Assembly: GCF_014837065.1 (NCBI RefSeq)
Contig: NZ_JACSPP010000031.1
Location: 1 to 41,218 of the forward strand
DNA length: 41,218 nucleotides
From: Phocaeicola intestinalis
GTDB lineage: Bacteria > Bacteroidota > Bacteroidia > Bacteroidales > Bacteroidaceae
Reading direction: 5' to 3'
Shown here: positions 25,059 through 33,363 of the stretch, in pieces
Layout: every line of letters begins with the position of its first letter
Position numbering within the stretch: the stretch's first letter is position 1
Notes under the pieces: generated by a model
Told to the model about the DNA's origin: nothing
The model's input: only the letters and a program-made list of their open reading frames with translations
Database searches by the model: none
Program-made: the position numbers and the translations under genes

Positions 25059-25283
25059 TCACATCACTTGAACCAAACGGAGATAAAAGGCGATGATACA
25101 GACCAGATCGATAACCAACGCTATGACCGACCACTTGATGAACAGTTTCTTTTTCTTCACCACACCATACACAATACCGATAATTGCCGAGATCAGTATG
25201 CCGGCAGCTATCCCGAAGATGCCTTGCACCGCAAGCCCCACCAGTATCAACAGAGCCATGGTTATCAAAATGTTGTTTCTCAT
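25059..25283 (-). CDS. Small membrane protein, function unknown
   Basis: The 74 residues form two or three membrane helices: about 4-22 (ILITMALLILVGLAVQGIFG), 24-42 (AAGILISAIIGIVYGVV) and 50-70 (WSVIALVIDLVCIIAFYL), with a KKKK loop between the second and third that should face the cytoplasm. It lies downstream of proC in the same direction, separated by a 92-base gap containing hairpin-forming repeats. The strong membrane pattern makes it a likely real gene. I do not recognise a family. Confidence 0.6.
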   Translation of the reverse strand: MRNNILITMALLILVGLAVQGIFGIAAGILISAIIGIVYGVVKKKKLFIKWSVIALVIDLVCIIAFYLRLVQVM

Positions 25284-25288
25284 ATTTG

Positions 25289-25350
25289 TTTAAGGAGTTA
25301 AGAAGTTAAGAAGTTAAGGAGTTAAGAAATCAGATGCATTACTATTGACT
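25289..25350. repeat. Hairpin tract of AAGTTAAGGAGTTAAG words after proC
   Basis: Tandem GGAGTTAAGAAGTTAAG words are followed by TTTTAACTCCTTTAACC, which pairs with them. A T-run on the plus strand follows. Likely a terminator region between proC and the small membrane protein gene. Confidence 0.55.
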
Positions 25351-25375
25351 TTTAACTCCTTTAACCTTTTTTTAA

Positions 25376-26146
25376 TCAGATACTTGCTTTAATGGCTTTG
25401 ATAACCGCCGAAGTAAACCCATCGTGCTCCAGCGAGTTAACGCCCTTAATGGTGATACCACCCGGTGTGGTAACCTTCTCTATCTCCAGTGCCGGATGCG
25501 TGTCTTCGTTTTCCAACAAAAGACGTGCCGCCCCTTCTACGGTCTGCGCCACCATCTTCATGGCGTCTTTCGGACGGATGCCTGCTTCCACACCTGCCTG
25601 CATGGCTGCCTGCACATACTTCAGCACGTAAGCAATGCCGCATGACGTAAGCGAAGTGGCCGCCGCAAGCTGTTTTTCTTCTATCAACATGGCAAGCCCC
25701 ATTTCATTGAACAAGTCCAACATTGTCAGTGTCTGTTGTTCGGATGCATTCCGGCAGGCTATCAGTGTCATACTTGCCCGCAAAGAGATAGCAGTGTTCG
25801 GAATAATACGAAACATTGGCATTTCGGGGTCTACAAAGTGGGCAAGGTCTTCGAAAGTCATCCCTGCCGCTACCGATACCAATACCTGAGGCTGGCGCAA
25901 ACGCAAAGGCTTCAATACTTCTTCTACCTTCCAAGGCTTGACCGCTACAATCACCACATCGGCATCTGCCGCTTCGTGATTGTCTGTACTGACCTGTATT
26001 GCCGGAAATTCGACTTTCAGCTTTTCCAATTTGGGCATACTTGGATTGGTCACCGTGATGTCCTGTACCCGCACGTAATGTCCTTGTGCCAGCCCACGGG
26101 CAATGGCTCCGCCCATATTGCCGGCTCCGATAATTGCTACTTTCAT
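25376..26146 (-). CDS. proC: Pyrroline-5-carboxylate reductase
   Basis: This 256-residue cytoplasmic enzyme makes the last step of proline synthesis, reducing pyrroline-5-carboxylate with NAD(P)H. The N-terminal Rossmann motif GAGNMG is at residues 7-12, followed by 'VIVAVKPWKVEEVL' near 66-80 and the family hallmark 'FRIIPNTAISLRASMT' near 116-131. The C-terminal dimerisation domain has 'SLTSCGIAYVLKYVQAAMQAGVEAGI' and ends with the 'VTTPGGITIKGVNSLEHDGFTSAVIKAI' proline-binding segment. Length is slightly below the usual 265-275. It stands apart from other proline genes here. Confidence 0.95.
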   Translation of the reverse strand: MKVAIIGAGNMGGAIARGLAQGHYVRVQDITVTNPSMPKLEKLKVEFPAIQVSTDNHEAADADVVIVAVKPWKVEEVLKPLRLRQPQVLVSVAAGMTFEDLAHFVDPEMPMFRIIPNTAISLRASMTLIACRNASEQQTLTMLDLFNEMGLAMLIEEKQLAAATSLTSCGIAYVLKYVQAAMQAGVEAGIRPKDAMKMVAQTVEGAARLLLENEDTHPALEIEKVTTPGGITIKGVNSLEHDGFTSAVIKAIKASI

Positions 26147-26163
26147 GTCTGTTATTCTTTTTA

Positions 26164-26249
26164 GAAACGCAGATTTTCGCAGATGTTTTTATTCAATAGT
26201 CAGTGAAATAAAATTTCAATCTGCGTTAATCTGTGAAAATCTGCGTTTC
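26164..26249. repeat. Intergenic hairpin repeat of the 'GAAACGCAGATT' family
   Basis: GAAACGCAGATTTTCGCAGA is mirrored by an arm ending GAAAATCTGCGTTTC. It fills the gap between the thioesterase and proC. Confidence 0.8.
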
Positions 26250-26268
26250 CCCACATTATTAAATCTAT

Positions 26269-26715
26269 TTACAATGGTTTCGAAAGTTCCTCCAACGACT
26301 TTCCTTCATATTCGCAAATGGTCTGCTTGAACGAATCAGGAAGTTCTACCGGTTCTTTGGTTGCCACGTCATAACCTACCATTACCGTACGGCACTGGCA
26401 TTTCAGTACACCACTCGCCTTGTTGACGGCACGCTGCAACAAAGTAAAACTTTTATGTCCCAAATGAATGACTGTAGTTTCGATATACAACTCATCCGAG
26501 AAAAATACCGGAGCCAGGAAATCGGCATTGATGTTAGCCACTACGATACCTAGTGTGTTCCACTCCTTATCACCGAACACATCGCGCATATACGATGTCT
26601 TTGCCAAATCGTAAATGGAAAAATACGACGAATTGTTCATGTGACCATACTGGTCGACATCACTAAAACGAATCTGCACCGGCATCACATGCCTGTATGT
26701 AAGTTTTGTTGCCAT
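26269..26715 (-). CDS. Acyl-CoA thioesterase, 4HBT-like hotdog fold
   Basis: The 148-residue protein shows the single-domain hotdog pattern of the 4-hydroxybenzoyl-CoA thioesterase group: 'IRFSDVDQYGHMNNSSYFSIYDLAK' near 15-39, in which Asp18 or Asp20 and the GH-NN segment form the active site, followed by 'ANINADFLAPVFFSDELYIET' and 'LLQRAVNKASGVLKCQCRTVMVGYD'. It should hydrolyse an acyl-CoA thioester in the cytoplasm; the substrate cannot be told. It has a TATATTTG promoter element just upstream and precedes proC in the same direction after a hairpin repeat. Confidence 0.88.
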   Translation of the reverse strand: MATKLTYRHVMPVQIRFSDVDQYGHMNNSSYFSIYDLAKTSYMRDVFGDKEWNTLGIVVANINADFLAPVFFSDELYIETTVIHLGHKSFTLLQRAVNKASGVLKCQCRTVMVGYDVATKEPVELPDSFKQTICEYEGKSLEELSKPL

Positions 26716-26737
26716 ATCATTTAAACTTTGTTCACCT

Positions 26738-26745
26738 CAAATATA
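26738..26745 (-). promoter_or_regulatory. -7 promoter element for the thioesterase
   Basis: TATATTTG on the minus strand fits TAnnTTTG, 22 bases before the start codon. Confidence 0.5.
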
Positions 26746-26789
26746 TATCTTTTTTTCCGTAAAACGCAACAAGTGCAGCATTTATTTCT

Positions 26790-26797
26790 TATTTTTG
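26790..26797 (+). promoter_or_regulatory. -7 promoter element for metY
   Basis: TATTTTTG on the plus strand fits TAnnTTTG, 37 bases before the metY start. The thioesterase and metY promoters are divergent. Confidence 0.55.
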
Positions 26798-26834
26798 CGC
26801 ACAATGCAATGAAATCAACTAATAGACATAAATA

Positions 26835-28118
26835 ATGGAACAGAAATTAAGCAAAGAAACCCTCTGCGTACAGGCAGGATGGACTCCCAAGAACGGCGAG
26901 CCCCGTGTAGTGCCCATCTATCAGAGCACAACCTTCAAATATGACGATAGCGACCAGATGGCACGCTTGTTCGACCTGAAAGATACCGGATATTTCTATA
27001 CCCGCCTGCAAAACCCCACCAACGATGCCGTAGCTTCCAAGATTGCTGCACTGGAAGGCGGTGTAGGCGCCATCCTTACTTCATCGGGGCAGGCGGCAAA
27101 CTTCTATGCCGTGTTCAACATCTGTGAAGCAGGCGACCATATCGTCTGCTCGTCTACCATCTATGGCGGTACGTTCAACCTCTTCGGTGTCACCCTAAAG
27201 AAACTGGGTATCGAATGTACCTTCATCGATGCCGATGCGCCCGAAGAAGAAATCGACAAGGCTTTCCAGCCCAATACCCGTTGTATGTTCGGCGAAACCA
27301 TCTCGAATCCCAGCATCAACGTATTGGATATCGAAAAATTTGCCCGCATCGCCCATAAGCATGGCGTGCCACTTATCGTAGACAACACCTTTGCTACCCC
27401 CATCAATTGCCGCCCCTTCGAATGGGGAGCCGACATCGTGACTCATTCTACCACCAAATATATGGATGGACACGCCACTTGCGTAGGCGGTGTCGTAGTA
27501 GATAGCGGAAACTTTGACTGGATGGCACATGCCGACAAGTTCCCCGGACTGACTACTCCCGATGAGTCTTATCACGGACTGACCTATGCCAAGGCATTCG
27601 GCAAGATGGCATACATCACCAAACTTACGGCACAACTGATGCGCGACCTAGGCTCCATCCCTTCACCAATGAACGCTTTCCTGCTTAATTTGGGACTGGA
27701 AACCTTACACTTACGCGTACCCCGCCATTGTGAAAATGCTCAGAAAGTGGCCGAATGGCTGGAAGCCAACCCTAAAGTAAAATGGGTGAACTTTTGTGGG
27801 CTCCCCGGCAACAAATATTATGAACTGGCACAGAAATACCTTCCCAACGGTTCGTGCGGTGTCATCGCTTTCGGCTTGAACGGCACACGCGAGGATGCCG
27901 TGAAGTTCATGGACAGCCTGAAGCTGGCTTGCATCGTGACCCACGTTGCCGATGCCCGTACCTGTGTGCTCCATCCGGCAAGCCATACCCACCGCCAGCT
28001 GAGCGATGAGCAATTGATAGAAGCCGGCGTAGCTCCCGACCTGATCCGCCTTTCGGTAGGCATCGAGAACGTAGACGATATCATCGCCGACCTTGAACAA
28101 GCATTGCAAAGTATTTAA
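26835..28118 (+). CDS. metY: O-acetylhomoserine aminocarboxypropyltransferase (sulfhydrylase)
   Basis: This 427-residue PLP enzyme of the Cys/Met metabolism family makes homocysteine from O-acetylhomoserine and sulfide in the cytoplasm. It shows 'ETLCVQAGWTPKNGEPRVVPIYQSTTF' at the start, 'YFYTRLQNPTNDAVASKIAALEGG' near 50, 'SSGQAANFYAVFNI' (PLP phosphate binding), 'VDNTFATP' and 'THSTTKYMDGH' with the PLP lysine at 208. The long insert 'FPGLTTPDESYHGLTYAKAFGKMAY' marks the MetY branch rather than cystathionine gamma-synthase. A C-terminal 'RLSVGIENVDDIIADLEQAL' is intact. An O-acetylserine sulfhydrylase side activity is possible. Confidence 0.95.
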   Translation: MEQKLSKETLCVQAGWTPKNGEPRVVPIYQSTTFKYDDSDQMARLFDLKDTGYFYTRLQNPTNDAVASKIAALEGGVGAILTSSGQAANFYAVFNICEAGDHIVCSSTIYGGTFNLFGVTLKKLGIECTFIDADAPEEEIDKAFQPNTRCMFGETISNPSINVLDIEKFARIAHKHGVPLIVDNTFATPINCRPFEWGADIVTHSTTKYMDGHATCVGGVVVDSGNFDWMAHADKFPGLTTPDESYHGLTYAKAFGKMAYITKLTAQLMRDLGSIPSPMNAFLLNLGLETLHLRVPRHCENAQKVAEWLEANPKVKWVNFCGLPGNKYYELAQKYLPNGSCGVIAFGLNGTREDAVKFMDSLKLACIVTHVADARTCVLHPASHTHRQLSDEQLIEAGVAPDLIRLSVGIENVDDIIADLEQALQSI

Positions 28119-28222
28119 ATGAAGAATGAGGAATGAAGAATGAAGAATCGCTTCGCCCGCATAGGATTCTTCATTCTTCATTCTTAATTCTTAATTCTTC
28201 ATTCAAAAAAATTCTTCATTCA
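28119..28222. repeat. Intergenic hairpin repeat of the 'AAGAATGAAGAAT' family
   Basis: GAAGAATGAGGAATGAAGAA and its inverted copy (GATTCTTCATTCTTCATTC) fill the gap between metY and the MutS-like gene. It ends only 4 bases before the next start codon, so it may also influence translation of that gene. Confidence 0.75.
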
Positions 28223-28226
28223 CCCC

Positions 28227-30023
28227 ATGGCTCCAAACACCTGGTACACTCAACGCATAGACGAAACTTTACGACAACTTTCCCAAACCAAGACACAGAT
28301 TAACCGCATCAGCCTGCTGCGCGTCCTGCTCTTTGTGGCAGGCTTTGCAGGACTGATTTTGTTCTATCGTTCCGGCACGTGGGCGGTAGTGCTCACCGTG
28401 TGCTGCACCTTCCTGCCTTTCTTTATCTTGGTCAAGGTGCACAACCGGCTTTATTTCCGCAAGGAACAGTTAGAAACCCAACTCAAGCTGAATCAAGATG
28501 AGCTGAAAGGACTGGAAGGCGACTATTCGGTTTTCGACGAAGGGCGCGAGTTCATCGATGCCGGACATCCTTACTCGTACGACCTCGACCTCTTCGGACG
28601 CAAATCGCTCTTTCAGGCCCTCGGACGTACCTGCACGCATATCGGGAAACAAACTCTTGCCACATGGATGCAACATCACCTGACAGAGAAAATCGCTATC
28701 GAAACCCGTCAGGAAAGCATCCGCGACATGAGCCGGCGGATGGAGTTCCGTGAAGCATTCCGTGTGACCGGTTCCATCAACCGCGGCGCGGATTCCGATG
28801 AAGAAGAGATAAGCCGCTGGAGCCGGACTCCTTCTGTCCTGCAACACCTGTGGTGGGTGAAACTCTGCCTTTGGGCTGTACCCGGCATCAATATCCTGCT
28901 GCTTGCGCTCGGATTGCTGAATATTCTTTCACTCAGCTGGTTCGGAATGATGTTTACCGTCTTCGTCATCCTCAGCTTCGGACTTATCCAGCGGGTAACC
29001 CTGATACAGGAAAGCTACGGAAAGAAGCTGAAGACCCTGAACCGCTATGCCAGACTGATAACCCTTGCCAAAGGAGAAACGTGGCAAGCCCCTGCCCTAC
29101 GCCAACTGACCGATAAACTGGACATCGACGGACATTCTCCCGCCGAAGCCCTGACGCAACTCTCAAAGGAACTGGACCGCCTCGACCTGCGCAACAACCA
29201 GCTCCTGTATGTCATCTTAGAGGGAAGCATGTTCTTCCAGCTCCGGCAAATCGTGCGCATCGAACGCTGGAAAGCACGCTATGGGAAATACCTCATGGAC
29301 TGGCTGGAAGCCGTAGGCGAACTGGACGCACTCTGCTCGCTCGGCACCTTTGCCTATAATCATCCGGCATACACCTATCCGACAATTACCAATCAGCCGT
29401 TCTGCTTCCTCGCCCGCAACATGGGACATCCGCTCATGCCCGAAGCCCAATGCGTGAAAAATGATGCCACCATCCCCTCACGCCCTTATTTCCTGATTAT
29501 TACCGGAGCCAATATGGCAGGCAAGAGCACCTACCTGCGCACCATAGGTGTCAACTACCTGCTGGCATGCATGGGCTGCCCCGTGTGTTGCGAAAGCCTG
29601 ACGCTTTATCCTGCACAACTCATCACCAGCCTGCGCACCACCGATTCGCTCTCAGACAACGAATCTTATTTCTTTGCCGAACTGAAACGCCTGAAACGCA
29701 TCATCGACCTGCTGGACGAAGGACAGGAACTTTTTATCATCCTCGATGAGATACTGAAAGGGACGAACTCAGCCGACAAGCAGAAAGGCTCGCTCGACCT
29801 TATCCGCCAGTTCATGCGCCTGAAAGCCGACGGCATCATCGCCACCCACGACCTGCTATTGGGCACACTTGCCGACCAATTCCCCGAATATATCCGCAAC
29901 TATTGCTTCGAAGCAGACATCAAGGATAACGAGCTGACCTTCTCCTACCGCCTGCGCGAGGGCGTGGCACAGAACATGAACGCCTGCTTCCTGATGCGGA
30001 AAATGGGGATTACCATCAGCTGA
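28227..30023 (+). CDS. MutS-like ATPase with transmembrane helices
   Basis: The 598-residue protein has the ATPase domain of MutS-family mismatch proteins at its C-terminus: Walker A 'ITGANMAGKSTYLRTIG' (about 425-440), 'SDNESYFFAELKRLKRIID' (the family N-2/signature segment) and Walker B 'LFIILDEILKGTNS' (about 500-513) followed by 'GIIATHDLLLGTLADQFP'. It lacks the mismatch-recognition domain I and has four predicted membrane helices, two near 30-70 and two near 208-257. Classic MutS proteins are soluble, so this is a membrane-anchored relative known in Bacteroidetes; its role in DNA repair is not shown. A leucine-rich lever-like region (about 280-400) links the two parts. Gene start is set by the spacing from the upstream hairpin. 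Confidence 0.87.
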   Translation: MAPNTWYTQRIDETLRQLSQTKTQINRISLLRVLLFVAGFAGLILFYRSGTWAVVLTVCCTFLPFFILVKVHNRLYFRKEQLETQLKLNQDELKGLEGDYSVFDEGREFIDAGHPYSYDLDLFGRKSLFQALGRTCTHIGKQTLATWMQHHLTEKIAIETRQESIRDMSRRMEFREAFRVTGSINRGADSDEEEISRWSRTPSVLQHLWWVKLCLWAVPGINILLLALGLLNILSLSWFGMMFTVFVILSFGLIQRVTLIQESYGKKLKTLNRYARLITLAKGETWQAPALRQLTDKLDIDGHSPAEALTQLSKELDRLDLRNNQLLYVILEGSMFFQLRQIVRIERWKARYGKYLMDWLEAVGELDALCSLGTFAYNHPAYTYPTITNQPFCFLARNMGHPLMPEAQCVKNDATIPSRPYFLIITGANMAGKSTYLRTIGVNYLLACMGCPVCCESLTLYPAQLITSLRTTDSLSDNESYFFAELKRLKRIIDLLDEGQELFIILDEILKGTNSADKQKGSLDLIRQFMRLKADGIIATHDLLLGTLADQFPEYIRNYCFEADIKDNELTFSYRLREGVAQNMNACFLMRKMGITIS

Positions 30024-30073
30024 TGGAAATGTCGGAGAAAGACACGGAGACATGCACTTGCTTGTGAAAACCC

Positions 30074-30271
30074 TTAGAAGCTGTTTTGAATTTATCGTGC
30101 GATGATTTGGGATGAGTTTTTGAGGCATTTTCGCTTCTGTGATGAGGAAGATAGCGGGCTATCTGACGAAGAACAGGAGCGAAAAGGACCAAAAAATCGC
30201 CCAAAGCACACACGAAAACAGATACATCAAGCCAAGAAAAACTTTTTGGAGAAATTCAAAACAGCTTCTTA
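30074..30271. mobile_element. 192-bp MITE copy 1 (IS5/IS1031-like ends) with TTA target duplication
   Basis: The element spans 30077-30268. Its ends GAAGCTGTTTTGAATTT and AAATTCAAAACAGCTTC are perfect 17-bp inverted repeats. TTA flanks it on both sides (30074-30076 and 30269-30271). A TNA duplication is typical of the IS1031 group of the IS5 family, as I recall it. It encodes no transposase; a short open frame inside (WDEFLRHFRFCDEEDSG) is probably not a gene. It lies just after the MutS-like gene. Confidence 0.82.
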
Positions 30272-30332
30272 TATTGCATTGCATTCTCCCACGCAACAGG
30301 AAAGCTTTCCGCACGCAATAAGTGTTTCAGCC

Positions 30333-30374
30333 AGTTTTATTGCATTGAAACTAAAGTTTCAATGCAATAAAACT
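30333..30374. repeat. 42-bp perfect palindrome between the two MITEs
   Basis: AGTTTTATTGCATTGAAACT (30333-30352) is exactly inverted at 30355-30374 with a two-base centre. The word AACTAAAGTTTCAAT is repeated again just after. It could terminate the MutS-like transcript or be the scar of another element. Confidence 0.8.
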
Positions 30375-30446
30375 AAAGTTTCAATTATATAAAATCACCG
30401 ATGAACTTATATTAGTGAATAAAGGCACCGGCATACATACAGCTTA

Positions 30447-30644
30447 TCAGAAGCTGTTTTGAATTTATCGTGCGATGATTGGGGATGAGTTTTTGAGGCA
30501 TTTTCGCTTCTGTGATGAGGAAGATAGCGGGCTATCTGACGAAAAACAGGAGCGAAAAGGGCCAAAAAATCGCCCAAAGCACACACGAAAACGGATACAT
30601 CAAGCCAAGAAAAACTTTTTGGAGAAATTCAAAACAGCTTCTCA
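30447..30644. mobile_element. 192-bp MITE copy 2, inserted at the DUF6078 stop codon, with TCA target duplication
   Basis: The element spans 30450-30641 and differs from copy 1 at about four bases. It is flanked by TCA at 30447-30449 and 30642-30644. The right TCA is the TGA stop of the minus-strand DUF6078 gene, so the insertion duplicated the stop codon and left the protein unchanged. Confidence 0.85.
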
Positions 30645-31082
30645 TTCTTTTTTCCAAGTGTATTCGTACTGGCAATAATCGTATTCCGGTTCTTCAGCGA
30701 TGCCATATTTACGGAATACCATGCGCACGTAGTCTTGTGCCTGAGGCGTGAAAGCCCTTTCGTGCCGCTTCAGCCGATAAAACAAATTTTTCCCGAAACT
30801 GCACAACAAGTCATTCTTTATCGCCATCGCCTTCTCGTGCATCAGTTTGTCGAACATCTTGCTCCAGCCGTAAGCGTACTTCACCGGCGTATCATCAAGA
30901 AACTCAGTGCACTTCTTTCCCGTCTGCTTCCATTGGGGGTTGAGCATGCAGACGTAACGCACGTCTTCCGGAATGAATTTCGTCACCTGATAACGCAAGC
31001 ACTTGTCCGCGCGCTTGCAATTCCCGTTCAGGCAATGCCCGAACCTCTTCGGCACGATGCTGTAATCTAATTCTTTTATCAT
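30642..31082 (-). CDS. DUF6078 family protein, function unknown
   Basis: The protein is 146 residues from the ATG at 31082 (MIKELDYSIVPKRFGHCLNG); an upstream in-frame ATG would add residues encoded by a transposon end remnant and is rejected. Four cysteines in 'GHCLNGNCKRADKCLRY' and a later 'VCMLNP' suggest metal binding. The phrase 'RFGHCLNGNCKRADKCLRYQV' and the end 'FRKYGIAEEPEYDYCQYEYTW' fit the DUF6078 family of Bacteroidales as I recall it. No signal peptide or membrane segment is visible. The gene is boxed in by mobile sequence: a MITE at its stop codon and a MITE end just before its start. Confidence 0.75.
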   Translation of the reverse strand: MIKELDYSIVPKRFGHCLNGNCKRADKCLRYQVTKFIPEDVRYVCMLNPQWKQTGKKCTEFLDDTPVKYAYGWSKMFDKLMHEKAMAIKNDLLCSFGKNLFYRLKRHERAFTPQAQDYVRMVFRKYGIAEEPEYDYCQYEYTWKKE

Positions 31083-31086
31083 GATA

Positions 31087-31121
31087 AAGAAAAACTTTTT
31101 GTAGAAATTCAAAACACATTC
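31087..31121. mobile_element. Remnant right end of a third MITE
   Basis: The 35 bases AAGAAAAACTTTTTGTAGAA and following ...AAATTCAAAACACATTC match the right end of the two intact MITEs with about three changes, and TTA follows immediately at 31122-31124. The left end is missing. It abuts the DUF6078 start codon and so could supply its upstream region. Confidence 0.6.
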
Positions 31122-31174
31122 TTACACAAAGGAACAATTTTATTAGGAAACAAGCAAGCCGAAAACAAAAATAT

Positions 31175-31238
31175 TCACCACAGAGGCCACAGAGTACCAC
31201 AAAGGAAAAATTTAAAAGACTCTGTGTACCTGTGGTGA
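31175..31238. repeat. Hairpin repeat of the 'CACCACAGAGGCCACAGAG' family
   Basis: TCACCACAGAGGCCACAGAG is mirrored by CTCTGTGTACCTGTGGTGA with a short centre. It lies between the divergent DUF6078 and GH97 genes. Such words are seen in many unrelated bacteria, from memory. Confidence 0.7.
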
Positions 31239-31351
31239 GAAAATGCACAAAGCTATACCGCAACAGTATAAGCAGAACAGATTTGCATATCCGGAAAATT
31301 ATTGATAACTTGTCGCCATATTTCAAATACCAGTAAAAACAAGATTGAAAC

Positions 31352-33298
31352 ATGATGAAGAAACAGGCATTTTTATTACTCCTTGCCTTGGGTACCTCTC
31401 CGGCATGGGCGCAACAAGCCACCGTATCAGGTCCTGATAACCAACTCAAGGTAGACATTACGGTAGAAGCAGGTACCCCGTTTTATTCTGTAACCTACAA
31501 AGGCAAGACCATGCTGGAAAAATCACCGCTGGGTTTCGTATCCAATGTAGGCGACTTCAGTCAAGGGATGACTTACATAAGCCAGAAAAACCGCACCCTC
31601 GAAGAAACTTACCGGATGGACCGCACCAAACAATCGGAAGTAAACTACCGTGCCAATGAACTGACCGTCACCCTGCAGAATGCAGAGCAGAAACCGATAG
31701 ACGTGACTTTCCGGGTGAGCGACAACGATGTAGCTTTCCGCTACGAAATACCCCGTTACGGCGATACGGGCAGTATCGTCATCGAACGCGAAACAACAGG
31801 GTTCGATTTTCCTTCGTATACCACCACCTTCCTTACGCCACAAAGCGACCCGATGATAGGCTGGAAACGCACCAAACCCAGCTACGAAGAAGAATACACA
31901 CCTGATGCCCCACTGACCACCCGCTCGCAATATGGCCACGGATTTACCTTCCCCGGCCTGTTCCGCATCGGTGAAGACGGATGGGCATTGGTCAGCGAGA
32001 CCGGAGTAGATGCCAGATATTGTGCCTCACACCTGAGCGATGCCACTACAGAAGGTTTGTTTACCATCGCCTTCCCTATGCCGGAAGAGAATAACGGAAA
32101 CGGAACAACAACGGCAGGACTGGCACTTTCGGGTACAACACCCTGGCGTACGATTACGGTAGGCGACGGACTGAAACCAATCGTGGAAACTACTGTGCCC
32201 TGGGACGTAGTAAAACCCCGTTTCACTTCCGGACATACCTATAAATATGGCAAAGGGACCTGGAGCTGGATTGTATGGCAAGACGCCAGCATCAATTACG
32301 ATGACCAAGTGCGCTACATCGACCTGGCTTCGGCTATGGGATTCAACTATGCCCTGATAGACAACTGGTGGGACACAAACATCGGACGTGAAGGGATAGA
32401 AAAACTGGTAAAGTACGCACGTTCGAAAAACGTAGAACTGTTCTTATGGTATAGTTCAAGTGGCTATTGGAACGACATCGTGCAGGGACCTACCAACCGG
32501 ATGGACAGCCCCATTGAGCGCAAACAGGAAATGAAATGGATGCAGAAAATCGGAGTGAAAGGCATCAAGGTAGACTTCTTCGGAGGCGACAAGCAGGAGA
32601 CCATGCGCCTGTACGAATCCATTCTGAGCGATGCCGACGACTACGGCCTGATGGTTATCTTCCACGGCTGTACCCTCCCGCGCGGTTGGGAACGCATGTA
32701 TCCCAACTATGTGGGAAGCGAAGCAGTACTGGCTTCGGAAAACTTGATATTCAATCAACACTTCGATGATATGGAAGCTTTCAATGCCTGCCTGCACCCG
32801 TTTATCCGCAATACCGTAGGCTGTATGGAATTTGGCGGCACCTTCCTGAACAAGCGTTACAACCGCACGAATGATGGAGGAACCACCCGCAAAACTACCG
32901 ATATATTCCAGCTTGCCACGGCGGTTCTCTTCCAAAACCCGATTCAGAACTTTGCCATCACGCCCAACAACCTGACCGATGCTCCCCAACTGGCTCTCGA
33001 CTTCCTGAAAGAAGTGCCCACTACCTGGGACGAAACAGTATTCCTTGACGGTTATCCGGGCAAATATGTCGTACTGGCACGCCGCCACGGAGACCGTTGG
33101 TACATAGCCGGTATTAATGCCGGAAAAGAACCGTTGAAGCTAACCTTAAATCTTCCAATGTGCCAGAAAGGCGATAAAGTATCGTTCTACTCAGATGCAA
33201 AAGACCGTACGCCCCAACTGGAACAACAAGAGATAAAGAAACCAGCCGAAGTAAAAGTAACCATCCAACCCGAAGGTGGCGTGATATGGGTGAAATAA
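31352..33298 (+). CDS. GH97 alpha-glycoside hydrolase, probably retaining
   Basis: The 648-residue protein has a signal peptide (SPAWAQ) and the GH97 layout: an N-terminal beta-sandwich (about 20-270), a catalytic TIM barrel (about 290-550) with 'GFNYALIDNWW', 'GIKVDFFGGDKQETM' and 'VIFHGCTLPRGWERMYPNYVGSEAV', and a C-terminal beta domain ending 'GGVIWVK'. Asp408 and Glu463 are 55 residues apart, as are the nucleophile Asp415 and acid/base Glu470 of retaining BT1871 as I recall them, so a retaining mechanism is likelier than the inverting SusB type. Substrate could be an alpha-galactoside or alpha-glucoside. It acts in the periplasm. It has no SusCD partner here and lies 7 kb from the heparin PUL. 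Confidence 0.92.
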   Translation: MMKKQAFLLLLALGTSPAWAQQATVSGPDNQLKVDITVEAGTPFYSVTYKGKTMLEKSPLGFVSNVGDFSQGMTYISQKNRTLEETYRMDRTKQSEVNYRANELTVTLQNAEQKPIDVTFRVSDNDVAFRYEIPRYGDTGSIVIERETTGFDFPSYTTTFLTPQSDPMIGWKRTKPSYEEEYTPDAPLTTRSQYGHGFTFPGLFRIGEDGWALVSETGVDARYCASHLSDATTEGLFTIAFPMPEENNGNGTTTAGLALSGTTPWRTITVGDGLKPIVETTVPWDVVKPRFTSGHTYKYGKGTWSWIVWQDASINYDDQVRYIDLASAMGFNYALIDNWWDTNIGREGIEKLVKYARSKNVELFLWYSSSGYWNDIVQGPTNRMDSPIERKQEMKWMQKIGVKGIKVDFFGGDKQETMRLYESILSDADDYGLMVIFHGCTLPRGWERMYPNYVGSEAVLASENLIFNQHFDDMEAFNACLHPFIRNTVGCMEFGGTFLNKRYNRTNDGGTTRKTTDIFQLATAVLFQNPIQNFAITPNNLTDAPQLALDFLKEVPTTWDETVFLDGYPGKYVVLARRHGDRWYIAGINAGKEPLKLTLNLPMCQKGDKVSFYSDAKDRTPQLEQQEIKKPAEVKVTIQPEGGVIWVK

Positions 33299-33313
33299 AA
33301 AAATAACACACCA

Positions 33314-33355
33314 ACACGAAGACACAAAGGATATTTCATCCATGTGTCTTCGTGT
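33314..33355. terminator. Hairpin terminator between convergent GH97 and membrane protein genes
   Basis: ACACGAAGACACA (33314-33326) is exactly inverted at 33343-33355 around a 16-base loop. It lies 15 bases after the GH97 stop and 9 bases after the stop of the opposite gene, so it can serve both directions. Confidence 0.7.
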
Positions 33356-33363
33356 CTATTGTA

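Noticed and set aside
30102..30392. Short basic protein encoded across MITE copy 1
   Set aside because: The frame is inside a 192-bp non-autonomous element and runs on into unrelated sequence after it; there is no sign of coding selection.
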